Shown: positions 52,959-60,617 of the stretch, in pieces
Layout: each line of letters begins with the position of its first letter
Position numbering within the stretch: position 1 is the stretch's first letter
NCBI GenBank assembly: GCA_046290815.1
Contig: JBKBUF010000024.1
Span: 1-64,000, forward strand
Source of the DNA: JBKBUF01 sp046290815
GTDB taxonomy: Bacteria > Bacteroidota > Bacteroidia > Cytophagales > Cytophagaceae
Length of the DNA stretch: 64,000 nt
Direction of reading: 5' to 3'
Position numbers and translations under genes: made by a program
Notes under the pieces: model-generated
Databases searched by the model: none
The model's input: the letters and a program-made list of their open reading frames with translations, nothing else
What the model was told of the DNA's origin: nothing

Positions 52959-54527
52959 ATGAAAACTAAAGTATTGAAAGGTGCTAATATTAAGCTAGAG
53001 GAAATTTTATTAACATTAAAAATTTCCGGAGTTTGTCCTTCTTATAGCACAGGTGTGAAAGATGGTGTTAGATTCAGAAGAAAAATTAAAGAAATATATT
53101 CCCCTGTTGACGCTTGCCTGATCGGCAAGGTGTCTATGGCTGAAGATGAAGATTATGATGTGGTGATGGATGCCGCACAAAAGGCTTTTCCGGAATGGAG
53201 AAAAATTCCTGCCCCAAAACGTGGAGAAATAGTCAGACAATATGGAGATAAATTAAGAACGTATAAGGACGTGTTGGGACAGCTTGTGTCTTATGAGACA
53301 GGCAAAATTTTGCAGGAAGGGCTGGGTGAAGTTCAGGAAATGATCGATATCTGTGACTTTGCGGTGGGGTTATCTCGTCAGTTATACGGGTTAACGATGC
53401 ACTCTGAACGCCCGGAACACCGGATGTATGAGCAATATCATCCGTTAGGTGTGGTTGGTATTATCTCTGCTTTTAATTTCCCGGTAGCTGTTTGGTCATG
53501 GAACGCAATGATTGCAGCAGTTTGTGGTAATGTTTGTGTATGGAAGCCCTCAGAGAAAACACCTCTTACAGCTGTGGCTTGTCATAATATTATGAAGGAA
53601 GTTCTCAAAGAAAACGGTCTTCCTGAAGGGGTATTTTCATATGTATTGGGAGGAATTGAGGCAGGTGTAAGGCTATCCGAAGATAGAAGAGTTTCTTTGG
53701 TTTCTGCGACAGGATCGACAAGAATGGGTAAGTCAGTGGGAGAAACAGTGGCTTCACGAATGGGTAAAAGTCTTTTGGAGCTAGGAGGAAACAATGCTAT
53801 CATAATTACAGAAAAGGCAGATTTGAAGCTAGCCATAAGAGCAGTGGTTTTTGGAGCGGTCGGGACTTGCGGACAAAGGTGTACGACCACCAGAAGGTTA
53901 ATTGTACATGAGAGTGTGTATGGGGTGGTCAAGTCACGACTTAAAAAAGTATATAGTCAGTTGCCTATTGGTAATCCTTTAAAATCAGGAATCCTGGTTG
54001 GGCCGTTGATTGACGTGCAGGCAGTAGAAAACTATAAAAGAGCTATTGATAATGTGTTGAAGGAAGGAGGAAAGCTTGTTGTTGGGGCGGAGGTATTGAA
54101 GGGAAAGGAATTTAAGTCCGGCACCTATGTAATGCCTACTATAATTGAAGCTAAGAATGATTATAAAATGGTGCAGGAAGAAACTTTTGCGCCAATTTTA
54201 TATCTGATAAAATATTCTGGTGATGTAACCAATGCAATTAAAATACAAAATGATGTAAAACAGGGATTGTCTTCATCGATATTTACCAATGATATAATTG
54301 AAGCGGAGACTTTTTTGTCGCATTCAGGATCTGATTGCGGAATTGCAAATGTAAATATAGGAACCTCAGGAGCAGAAATAGGAGGAGCCTTCGGAGGAGA
54401 AAAAGAAACCGGAGGGGGTAGAGAATCAGGTTCTGATTCATGGAAGTTCTATATGCGAAGGCAGACCAATACCATAAACTTCAGCGGTAAACTTCCTTTG
54501 GCACAAGGAATAAAGTTTGATGTTTAA
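52959..54527 (+). CDS. Aldehyde dehydrogenase, ALDH7/AmaB-like
   Basis: 522 residues. The catalytic Cys308 is in GTCGQRCTTTRR and the general-base Glu in LLELGGNNAIII. The NAD-binding region has VVGIISAFNFPVAVWSWN and the SATGSTRMGKSVG turn. These motifs and the C-terminal GGAFGGEKETGGGRESGSD segment match the ALDH7 (antiquitin/AmaB) group, which oxidises alpha-aminoadipate semialdehyde in lysine breakdown. No other lysine-catabolic gene is adjacent, so the substrate is inferred. Confidence 0.88.
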   Translation: MKTKVLKGANIKLEEILLTLKISGVCPSYSTGVKDGVRFRRKIKEIYSPVDACLIGKVSMAEDEDYDVVMDAAQKAFPEWRKIPAPKRGEIVRQYGDKLRTYKDVLGQLVSYETGKILQEGLGEVQEMIDICDFAVGLSRQLYGLTMHSERPEHRMYEQYHPLGVVGIISAFNFPVAVWSWNAMIAAVCGNVCVWKPSEKTPLTAVACHNIMKEVLKENGLPEGVFSYVLGGIEAGVRLSEDRRVSLVSATGSTRMGKSVGETVASRMGKSLLELGGNNAIIITEKADLKLAIRAVVFGAVGTCGQRCTTTRRLIVHESVYGVVKSRLKKVYSQLPIGNPLKSGILVGPLIDVQAVENYKRAIDNVLKEGGKLVVGAEVLKGKEFKSGTYVMPTIIEAKNDYKMVQEETFAPILYLIKYSGDVTNAIKIQNDVKQGLSSSIFTNDIIEAETFLSHSGSDCGIANVNIGTSGAEIGGAFGGEKETGGGRESGSDSWKFYMRRQTNTINFSGKLPLAQGIKFDV

Positions 54528-54596
54528 GGTCCTTGAAATGTAAAATATTTGGTTCTAATACAAAATTATATAATTTAGCACAAAGATATTTTTCTA

Positions 54597-55007
54597 ATGA
54601 ACTCTACAAAAAAGTACCACGCAGTAATGTTAGTTGATGATAATGAGATCGACAATCTCATTAATCAGAAAATGATAGAAGCATCTAACATATGTGAACA
54701 CATATTTGTGCACTCAGGTGCAAAAAGTGCAATTGAGTTTCTGAAGAATATTGAAAAGCTGGCGAAGGGCCCGGTTAGTTTGTATTTGCCTGAAATAATA
54801 TTTCTGGACATTGATATGCCCTTAATGGACGGATTTCAGTTTCTCGATGAATTTGAAAAGCTTTCTGAGGCAATCAAAACCCACTGTAAAGTAGTTATGC
54901 TTACTTCATCTCTGAATCCTCAGGACATGAACAGAGCTAAAAAAAATCAATATGTACTGAAATATATTAACAAGCCGCTTACTCAGGATAACCTTAAGAA
55001 GCTTTAG
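54597..55007 (+). CDS. Single-domain response regulator
   Basis: 136 residues, only a receiver domain. Acidic pair in VDDNEID, phospho-acceptor Asp71 in IIFLDIDMPLMDG, Thr in MLTSSLNP and Lys in YINKPLT. It resembles the stand-alone receivers common in Cytophagales, which act as phosphorelay shuttles or bind a target directly. No kinase is adjacent. Confidence 0.85.
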   Translation: MNSTKKYHAVMLVDDNEIDNLINQKMIEASNICEHIFVHSGAKSAIEFLKNIEKLAKGPVSLYLPEIIFLDIDMPLMDGFQFLDEFEKLSEAIKTHCKVVMLTSSLNPQDMNRAKKNQYVLKYINKPLTQDNLKKL

Positions 55008-55050
55008 ATTTCAGGTTATTATCTATATTTATCATACCTTTCATTTTTAA

Positions 55051-56493
55051 TTAATCATTTGAAAGGCGGTTGATAAAATCCTCGTCAAGGTTTATATACT
55101 TTATCGCAGAAAAATATGGTGTTTGTAGCTTTTTCATTTTTTGCAGATAGCCATATATTTTCCCTGACTTACTTTTTTTCATGTCACTTATTGATGTTTT
55201 AAGGATCTTTGTAAAAAGCAGTATATGGACACAATTATTTTTTCCCAACAATCTTACCTGTCTTTGAATGCTGTTGATTAACTGATTAAAAAGGTCATAA
55301 TCTTTAAGTAAACAATATTGTAAAGCCAGGAAGAGCTTTATTTCTAATTGAGCAAAAGGATATTTTTTAAGGCTCAGGTCGTTTAACATATTATTAATAT
55401 ACCTTGAAGCCTCTTCATATTTGCCGGCATAATAGCACCCCAAGGAACGATACATTATATATATCATATACTGAGGAGTGTTGTTCTTGTCGATTTCAAA
55501 ATCCTCAAATATTGATTTGTTTTCCTCATACAAAGTGTTTTCGTTTTCCAGACGTATATGCCTTTCAATTTTCGAAAGCAGGAATTGAGGGGTGAAAGTA
55601 TATAAATAATAATTGGAAAGAAAAATTGCAGCAGCATCGTTGATTTCTTCATAATGCTTCTCTGCTTTTCTATATGAAGTTGTCTGATTGTAGTATTCAA
55701 ATTTTAAATATTCAAACACCAGCTTTAAATGATAATAGATAGAGTCAAGGTAATAAGAGTCAAATATATTCTGAATCTTTTCGAATATTTGTTCTATAGA
55801 TTCTTTTTCGCTATCAACAGGATTTTTATCAATGAATAAACGGTGAAAAATATCTATACAGTTTTGATAAATATATAGTCTGTGTGATTGGTAAAGGTTT
55901 GCAACGTTTTCTATTTCTTTTTTAAGAAGAGTTAATCCAAGCTTGTCATTTTCGTCATTGGTTAAATAGAAGTAGCCATACTTTTTAAAATATTCTGCCA
56001 ACAAATCTTCGGCTTTATCCACCGCAAGCATATAGGCAACATGTCTGTTGTAAAGCTGAGAGTAATTGAAAGCATCAGGGCTGTTTATCTGTAGCTTTTT
56101 AAGAGTTTTATATACGATGGTTAATTCATTTGACAGGTCATAGTCCAAAAGCTCCTTCTCAAGCTTTCTTAAGGTTGCCAAGGCAATGGCCTTCTTTTTT
56201 GTGAAAACTATTTCATTGATGGTTGCTACCTTTTTTAATAAGGTAGTCCTTGGGCTTTCCATCTGATGAAGCAGGTATTCCTCTATCTTCTGATTAAGCC
56301 TTGATCTAAGTGTATAATATGCATTTGTGTTTACATCCAACTCTTCCATTATTTTATTGTCAGAAAGCTGTTTTTCCCTCATAAATTTTAGAAGGTAAGC
56401 AGATTTTTCTGCATTGCTTTCCATTAATGAGTCATATATAGCAGTATAATCCTTGGAGGAAAGTTGTTTGATTATATTCTTGAGTTTAGACAT
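55051..56493 (-). CDS. Large helical protein of unknown function
   Basis: 480 residues, soluble, no signal. Nearly all helical, with Tyr/Leu/Lys-rich repeats resembling a TPR-like solenoid (YMIYIMYRSLGCYYAGKYEEASRYINNML, FAQLEIKLFLALQYCLLKDYDLF). The N-terminal 70 residues (SDNKIMEELDVNTNAYYTLRSRL) look like a small helix-turn-helix-type module. It is the last chromosomal gene before the integrated element. No family recognised; a regulatory scaffold is only a guess. Confidence 0.7.
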   Translation of the reverse strand: MSKLKNIIKQLSSKDYTAIYDSLMESNAEKSAYLLKFMREKQLSDNKIMEELDVNTNAYYTLRSRLNQKIEEYLLHQMESPRTTLLKKVATINEIVFTKKKAIALATLRKLEKELLDYDLSNELTIVYKTLKKLQINSPDAFNYSQLYNRHVAYMLAVDKAEDLLAEYFKKYGYFYLTNDENDKLGLTLLKKEIENVANLYQSHRLYIYQNCIDIFHRLFIDKNPVDSEKESIEQIFEKIQNIFDSYYLDSIYYHLKLVFEYLKFEYYNQTTSYRKAEKHYEEINDAAAIFLSNYYLYTFTPQFLLSKIERHIRLENENTLYEENKSIFEDFEIDKNNTPQYMIYIMYRSLGCYYAGKYEEASRYINNMLNDLSLKKYPFAQLEIKLFLALQYCLLKDYDLFNQLINSIQRQVRLLGKNNCVHILLFTKILKTSISDMKKSKSGKIYGYLQKMKKLQTPYFSAIKYINLDEDFINRLSND

Positions 56494-56779
56494 AAATCTA
56501 TTATTGCAAAAATTAAATATTTGGTTGAAAAAGCTGGTTTAGCAAGTGGTATTTTGATTTGTCTTACGTAATATTTTTAGATATAGCTATATTTATGTAA
56601 GATTTATGTAATACCAATCTTTAGCTAAATAAGTAAGAACTTTTATAAAAATCAAGCACTTGTGTGTATTTATTTAAAAAACGCCGGAAAGCATTTTTTT
56701 GACATACTGTCACAAAAAATTTTGTAAAAATATAAGTGGCTTACTACGGATGCAGGCAACTATTTGAAAAACAGGGAAT

Positions 56780-56821
56780 AAAAAAACTGCTTATTAGGAT
56801 TTGCATTCCTATATAAGCAGT
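56780..56821 (-). terminator. Terminator left over from the interrupted tRNA/tmRNA gene
   Basis: ACTGCTTATATAGGA (56821 to 56807) pairs, with one bulge, with TCCTAATAAGCAGT (56799 to 56786). On the minus strand seven T follow. It sits 8 nt beyond the tRNA 3'-end fragment, where the terminator of the original gene would be. Confidence 0.8.
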
Positions 56822-56828
56822 CAGGATT

Positions 56829-56846
56829 GTGGAGACTACCGGAGTT
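56829..56846 (-). other. Attachment site (attL): 3' end of a tRNA or tmRNA
   Basis: On the minus strand ACTCCGGTAGTCTCCAC reads as the end of a T loop, a T-stem strand CCGGT, an acceptor strand AGTCTCC and discriminator A. No tRNA body precedes it. Integrases commonly target this part of tRNA or tmRNA genes and leave such a fragment at one junction. The parent gene should lie intact at the far end of the element, outside the window. A tRNA with 5' acceptor GGAGACT, or tmRNA, are both possible. Confidence 0.6.
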
Positions 56847-56956
56847 TGCAGTAAAATCTAAAAATTGTATGCTTTCGCTTAAAAATGAGTTAATTAATGA
56901 ATTTGGCATCCACTTTTTATTTTGGCACTCAATTTAGAAGTGCCTGATAAACTGGC

Positions 56957-57229
56957 CTATTCAGGCGGTTTTAACAGCATATCACTGCTGGTTTTGGCAC
57001 TATTCTGGGCACCCAAAAGCTCTTTAATATCTCTCAGATACCCATTGTTGATTGAAATTACAGATATAATCAGATCCATGGTTTTAACCATTTGTTTTAG
57101 GTCCCGATTCATATCCTTGTCTGAATATTGCCTATCAAGCGGACACATATTCAGGTTTACCTGGAAGTTGTCTCTTCCTACATTACCAGCGGTATTACAA
57201 GGGGGGTGCTGGTATTCAGTTCTACTCAT
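56957..57229 (-). CDS. Short phage protein sharing the AGNVGRDN motif with the repressor
   Basis: 90 residues, no helix-turn-helix. Residues 11-24 (CNTAGNVGRDNFQV) nearly repeat residues 71-84 of the neighbouring repressor. The rest is a coiled-coil-like helix (DKDMNRDLKQMVKTMDL, about 38-75). It lies 32 nt downstream of the repressor gene in the same direction and is likely cotranscribed. It could modulate the repressor by mixed oligomers; that is inference. Confidence 0.6.
   Translation of the reverse strand: MSRTEYQHPPCNTAGNVGRDNFQVNLNMCPLDRQYSDKDMNRDLKQMVKTMDLIISVISINNGYLRDIKELLGAQNSAKTSSDMLLKPPE
57157..57190. repeat. 34-bp direct repeat, copy 1 (within the 90-residue gene)
   Basis: Matches 57414-57447 at 31 of 34 positions. 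It encodes the AGNVGRDN-QV motif and shows the two leftward genes share a duplicated segment. Confidence 0.85.
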
Positions 57230-57261
57230 ATTGGGTCAATTAACAAATTGTTAAGCGACTT

Positions 57262-57666
57262 TTATACGGGGTTTTTTCTCAATAGTTGGATTATTAAATC
57301 TTTGTCGGTAACTGTATTTTCCAGACGGCTTACAAGCTTCTCCAGCACTACTACTTTTTCCTGTGTTAACTGCAGCTTACTCATGCATGTACCATAGGTC
57401 TCATTAGGATCGCTTACCTGCAGGTTGTCTCTTCCGACATTACCAGCAAGGTTTCCTCCTCTGTTATCAATGTTTTTTGGATAGAAAACACTTGAATCAA
57501 TTTTTAAAATTTCACAAGCCTTATTGATGTCCTCTTCGGAGAGGGTAACATTTTTAAGTTTTGTGTAAAGATTTTGCCTTGTCATTCCGAATAATGGAGC
57601 AAATTTATTTAAGTCCATTTTTCGCTTGATCATAGCTTTTAGTAACTCTCCTTGATGAATGTGCAT
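57262..57666 (-). CDS. Phage repressor-like helix-turn-helix protein
   Basis: 134 residues. The N-terminal 60 form an XRE-type HTH (LLKAMIKRKMDLNKFAPLFGMTRQNLYTKL). Residues 71-84 are GNLAGNVGRDNLQV, and 95-130 look like a coiled coil for oligomerisation. It faces away from the early operon across an operator-rich region, the layout of a lysogeny repressor. Its own -7 box TATATTTG directly abuts operator O1, suggesting autoregulation. There is no LexA/CI-type autocleavage domain, so induction must work differently. Confidence 0.72.
   Translation of the reverse strand: MHIHQGELLKAMIKRKMDLNKFAPLFGMTRQNLYTKLKNVTLSEEDINKACEILKIDSSVFYPKNIDNRGGNLAGNVGRDNLQVSDPNETYGTCMSKLQLTQEKVVVLEKLVSRLENTVTDKDLIIQLLRKNPV
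57414..57447. repeat. 34-bp direct repeat, copy 2 (within the repressor gene)
   Basis: Second copy of the 57157-57190 segment, with three mismatches. Confidence 0.85.
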
Positions 57667-57727
57667 AAATTGTTTTAAATTTTTTGCTTTAAAAATCAGC
57701 CAGTTAGCAAATGTTTTAAAAAAGTAT

Positions 57728-57744
57728 TGTCAAAAGACTTGACA
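57728..57744. promoter_or_regulatory. Operator O1 (TGTCAA-N5-TTGACA)
   Basis: A perfect 6-bp palindrome with a 5-nt centre AAGAC. It abuts the repressor's -7 box and its TTG (57739-57741) could be the -33 element of the rightward promoter. Confidence 0.7.
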
Positions 57745-57775
57745 CAAATATATATATTAGTTTTATGTTTGTCAA
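57745..57775 (-). promoter_or_regulatory. Leftward promoter of the repressor operon
   Basis: TATATTTG (57752 to 57745) exactly matches the -7 consensus, with TTG (57775 to 57773) 20 nt upstream. It lies between O1 and the half-operator at 57770-57775. Confidence 0.65.
57764..57771 (+). promoter_or_regulatory. Rightward early promoter -7 box
   Basis: TATGTTTG exactly matches TAnnTTTG and reads towards the Cro-like gene. It overlaps the half-operator TGTCAA at 57770-57775; the TTG in O1 is 22 nt upstream. Confidence 0.6.
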
Positions 57776-57784
57776 GACCTTATT

Positions 57785-57801
57785 TGTCAAAAGGCTTGAC
57801 A
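57785..57801. promoter_or_regulatory. Operator O2 (TGTCAA-N5-TTGACA)
   Basis: A perfect palindrome with centre AAGGC, 57 bp from O1 centre to centre. Half-sites TGTCAA lie at 57770-57775 and 57827-57832, so repressor binding here could block the rightward promoter. Confidence 0.7.
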
Positions 57802-57877
57802 TGCTTTGTTATGTTACTGCTTTTTTTGTCAAAAGTCAATACTAAAAATCAAATATTTATATCATATACCTAAAGCC

Positions 57878-58204
57878 ATGCCAAAAGCAAAAAAGTACAA
57901 GTACAAAATCAATTATTTCCTTGGTAAGCGAGAGGCTGCGATTCCTATGGGGATGGTAACTGCTTTGCTCGAATCAAAATATGAAATAAACCAAAGGCAA
58001 TTCTACAGAGATAAAGAAATTACTCTGGATCAGGATAAGTCTATAGCTGGTGATCGACTTGTGAAATACGCAAAGTTTTTAGGAGTAACTGTTGAAGAGT
58101 TGCTAAACTATGATGTAGAAGGTCCTACTCTTGATCACATTCCAAAGGATATATCTGACCTTTCTGATATAGGCAACAAACACGGCTTAGTTAAACCTCA
58201 ATAA
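57878..58204 (+). CDS. Small Cro-like HTH protein
   Basis: 108 residues from the ATG at 57878 (MPKAKKYKYKINYFLG). An upstream ATG at 57806 would add 24 residues lying over the operator region and is less likely. The centre (MVTALLESKYEINQRQFYRDKEI ... DRLVKYAKFLGVTVEELL) resembles an XRE-type HTH. It is the first gene of the rightward operon, opposite the repressor, the classic place of Cro. Its function as Cro is inferred from position. Confidence 0.6.
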   Translation: MPKAKKYKYKINYFLGKREAAIPMGMVTALLESKYEINQRQFYRDKEITLDQDKSIAGDRLVKYAKFLGVTVEELLNYDVEGPTLDHIPKDISDLSDIGNKHGLVKPQ

Positions 58205-58210
58205 TTTTTT

Positions 58211-58600
58211 ATGGAAATGTATAGAATAGATCCTGAGAAGGCCATTAAAGAGCTTCAGGAGCGAATTAAACTAAAGAGGAATCTGATAAGTCAATACGAG
58301 GCTGTACTTAAGCTCGAGGCTGCTGGTTTCTTTGTTAAAATCATATATGGAAAAGCCCTCTCCCATTTAATTGAGCTGGCTAAGCTCCAGCTTCCGGAGC
58401 AGCACAAGGAATTGATAAACCTTGAAAATGCCCTGAAAAATTTAAAGGGGGCTTTGCTTCATATACAATGCAGCAGACTGCTCCCCCCCTATGAATACTG
58501 GGCTTTTCTTTTTCCAAATCGCTGCTTTAAAGACCAGGCTATAATGATGGAAGCGGTTACCTCAATCAGAAAGTTTACTCCGATAATTTTTAACAACTAG
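58211..58600 (+). CDS. Phage early protein, unknown (helical)
   Basis: 129 residues, mostly helical, with a heptad-like N-terminus (KAIKELQERIKLKRNLISQYEAVLKLE). No family recognised. Gaps of 6 nt on each side place it in the early operon. Confidence 0.6.
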   Translation: MEMYRIDPEKAIKELQERIKLKRNLISQYEAVLKLEAAGFFVKIIYGKALSHLIELAKLQLPEQHKELINLENALKNLKGALLHIQCSRLLPPYEYWAFLFPNRCFKDQAIMMEAVTSIRKFTPIIFNN

Positions 58601-58606
58601 CTAACA

Positions 58607-59200
58607 ATGGAAAAACAAGCAATCCAGATATCAATACCATACAATGACTTTCTGGCCATTCATGCAGGTCTTAAAAAGTCATACCTGCAGCCCTACGATT
58701 CTGAGCTGGAGAAACTAATAAATGAAGCTCCGGAATCTATAGAGTTCTATACTGAAAACGAGGGTAACAGGTATTTTTTAATTGCCACTGTAAGAGAAAT
58801 GGTTGCTCAGAAGTTAGACTCTTTTAGCAAAGAAATGTACCTGGTTATTTTTCTGGGTAAGGTTTTAAAGAAAGGTATTGTAGGAACTAACATAGTTATC
58901 AATAACCTGCAGGATAATGATTACCTGATTTTAGTTGAAGCAGTAACCAGGTTCCTTGAAAAAATAGACTCTAAAATATCCGGTATATCAGACGAAGACT
59001 TAAGCAAGAACTACGAAGAGCTAAAGAGCAACCTTAATCAGATTCAGCCTGATAAGGGAATTCACCAGGCCTGTATTCCTCCATTGATTCAGGAATTAAG
59101 CTCAATGGTTACTGAGCTGCATATGAAAGCTACCCAATGCTCCAGGATTGCAGCCCGTTTGAAGGCACTTGTTTCAAATCCATTTAAAACAATAGGTTAG
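58607..59200 (+). CDS. Phage early protein, unknown
   Basis: 197 residues, soluble, mostly helical with a beta N-terminus (AIQISIPYNDFLAIHAGLKK). No catalytic motif visible. The last part (about 140-190) is a helix with spaced Cys and Met. It ends 1 nt before the membrane zinc-finger gene. Function unknown. Confidence 0.6.
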   Translation: MEKQAIQISIPYNDFLAIHAGLKKSYLQPYDSELEKLINEAPESIEFYTENEGNRYFLIATVREMVAQKLDSFSKEMYLVIFLGKVLKKGIVGTNIVINNLQDNDYLILVEAVTRFLEKIDSKISGISDEDLSKNYEELKSNLNQIQPDKGIHQACIPPLIQELSSMVTELHMKATQCSRIAARLKALVSNPFKTIG

Positions 59201-59201
59201 T

Positions 59202-59939
59202 ATGGAAAAGAAATCATTATTCTGGCCTAAGTTTTTTGTATTCATTGTTGTGTTCCTAATGATGCTTCAGAATGTAGAGCACAGTGTATACGTTTATTAC
59301 AACTCTTCTCAAAAGCAATTAGAAAGGATCTTTGGAGTCCCTAATATGGACTGGTACCATGCAGTAGCTGTTGTCCTTGTAATTGATTTAGCAATTCTGG
59401 GTTTTGTTTACTTCAACAGAATAATTGAAGCTGCTATATATGAAGTGCTGGCAGGAGTTGTTCAATTGCTGTATAACGATTGGCCCGGATATTTTGAGCC
59501 GATTGTTTACCTCAGGATTGCTCAATTGATATTTGCCTTCCAATTCGGATACGGGGTGATTTCTTACGCTAAAATATTTTCAGGCTTATTAAAAGGACAG
59601 CAAAAAGAAGCTGATTTAGCAGCTCAAAATATAGGCCTAGCTGCTGAATTAGAAAAGGCAGCTGCTGAATTAAAGTCATTAGCTGCTCAAAAAGAAATGG
59701 TGGCTGCTAAGCTTGAAATGGAAGCAGCTGAAGCTTTTAAGGCTGGCAATACAAAGCAGTTATTGGAGATACAATTAGCTGCTACCGAGAAAGAACTTAA
59801 AGAGCTTAAATCAAAGCAAGCTGCTGAGGTTACATGCCCATACTGCAACCGCAAAGACTTTCTTTCAAAAGAGGCTAAGAACGCTCACATGAATAAATGT
59901 TCAGAAAACCCAAAAAATATTAAAGCATTAACCTTATGA
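59202..59939 (+). CDS. Phage membrane protein with coiled coil and C2HC zinc finger
   Basis: 245 residues. Hydrophobic segments at about 8-24, 52-72, 76-92 and 100-124 form a membrane part. An Ala-rich coiled coil covers 130-208 (LEKAAAELKSLAAQKEMVAAK). The C-terminus has a zinc-knuckle-like finger, Cys212-x2-Cys215-x13-His229-x3-Cys233. The next gene overlaps its end by 4 nt. No family was recognised. A membrane anchor that reaches into the cytosol and binds nucleic acid or protein is an inference from layout. Confidence 0.65.
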   Translation: MEKKSLFWPKFFVFIVVFLMMLQNVEHSVYVYYNSSQKQLERIFGVPNMDWYHAVAVVLVIDLAILGFVYFNRIIEAAIYEVLAGVVQLLYNDWPGYFEPIVYLRIAQLIFAFQFGYGVISYAKIFSGLLKGQQKEADLAAQNIGLAAELEKAAAELKSLAAQKEMVAAKLEMEAAEAFKAGNTKQLLEIQLAATEKELKELKSKQAAEVTCPYCNRKDFLSKEAKNAHMNKCSENPKNIKALTL

Positions 59940-60550
59940 AAAAAGCAATACTAATAATTGGAAACAATGACGATCAAAAGCAAGCTTTAGCTGATAAACT
60001 GGCGGTGGCTTATGAATGGGCTAATGTAGAAAAGATACCTGCTTACTCAGAAAGTCCTTTTCTGTTTTGTGAATGCAAACAGAATACTAAGCTTATAATA
60101 ATTCAAGAAGTAAGAACAATACAAGAGTTAATTTATTGGCGCAATGTTATTCAAGACGGAATAAATGTCCATGCTTTTGGCCGGGATTCCTTTTTCCTGT
60201 GTCCGGAATTTATCTTAATAAGCAGTATTCCCCTGACTTCAATTATTGAAGGTTTTCCGAAATTTTCCTATAGGTATAACCTCATAGAGTGCCATGGGGA
60301 AAAGATGAAGCCAGCTTATAAGGTAGAAAAGGTTCATATATCTTATGTTGATGATAGGGTGATTACTTATGTGGCAGTTCGGTTTTCAAATACAGGAAAA
60401 TGGAGGGCATATATGATCAATGAAAACGAGTACACTATGAGGAAGTCTAAAGATTATGAAAGGGTTGTAAAAAATGGGGTCTGCTTAGAAAAAACAACCA
60501 GCCTATTTGTTTTTCCAGATTTAAAAGGAATAGAGTGTGATGCTAACTAA
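59936..60550 (+). CDS. Phage protein with possible degenerate P-loop domain
   Basis: 204 residues, coupled to the membrane protein by a 4-nt ATGA overlap. The N-terminal half looks like a nucleotide-binding fold whose Walker A has decayed (AILIIGNNDDQKQALADKLA), with a Walker B-like strand (KLIIIQEVRTI) and a later ILISSIPL strand as in AAA+ proteins. The C-terminal half is beta-rich (VITYVAVRFSNTGKWRAYMI) and unassigned. ATP binding is unlikely as it stands. Confidence 0.55.
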   Translation: MKKAILIIGNNDDQKQALADKLAVAYEWANVEKIPAYSESPFLFCECKQNTKLIIIQEVRTIQELIYWRNVIQDGINVHAFGRDSFFLCPEFILISSIPLTSIIEGFPKFSYRYNLIECHGEKMKPAYKVEKVHISYVDDRVITYVAVRFSNTGKWRAYMINENEYTMRKSKDYERVVKNGVCLEKTTSLFVFPDLKGIECDAN

Positions 60551-60617
60551 AAAATTAGCTCCCAATTTTTACAAAGCGCTTAATCAATTACCAAACCCTT
60601 AATTTTTTAACCCAAAA

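Larger units (their letters stand above)
56494..56956. other. 463-bp region holding the chromosome/phage junction
   Basis: AT-rich and without a gene. The left part has a loose palindrome around 56563-56605 (CTTACGTAA ... ATGTAAG). The right part holds the minus-strand terminator (56780-56821) and the attachment site (56829-56846), listed separately. Confidence 0.6.

Noticed and set aside
56922..57254. A 110-codon plus-strand frame in the phage region
   Set aside because: It lies opposite the two leftward genes, which share an AGNVGRDN motif kept in their frame; the plus frame has no recognisable features.
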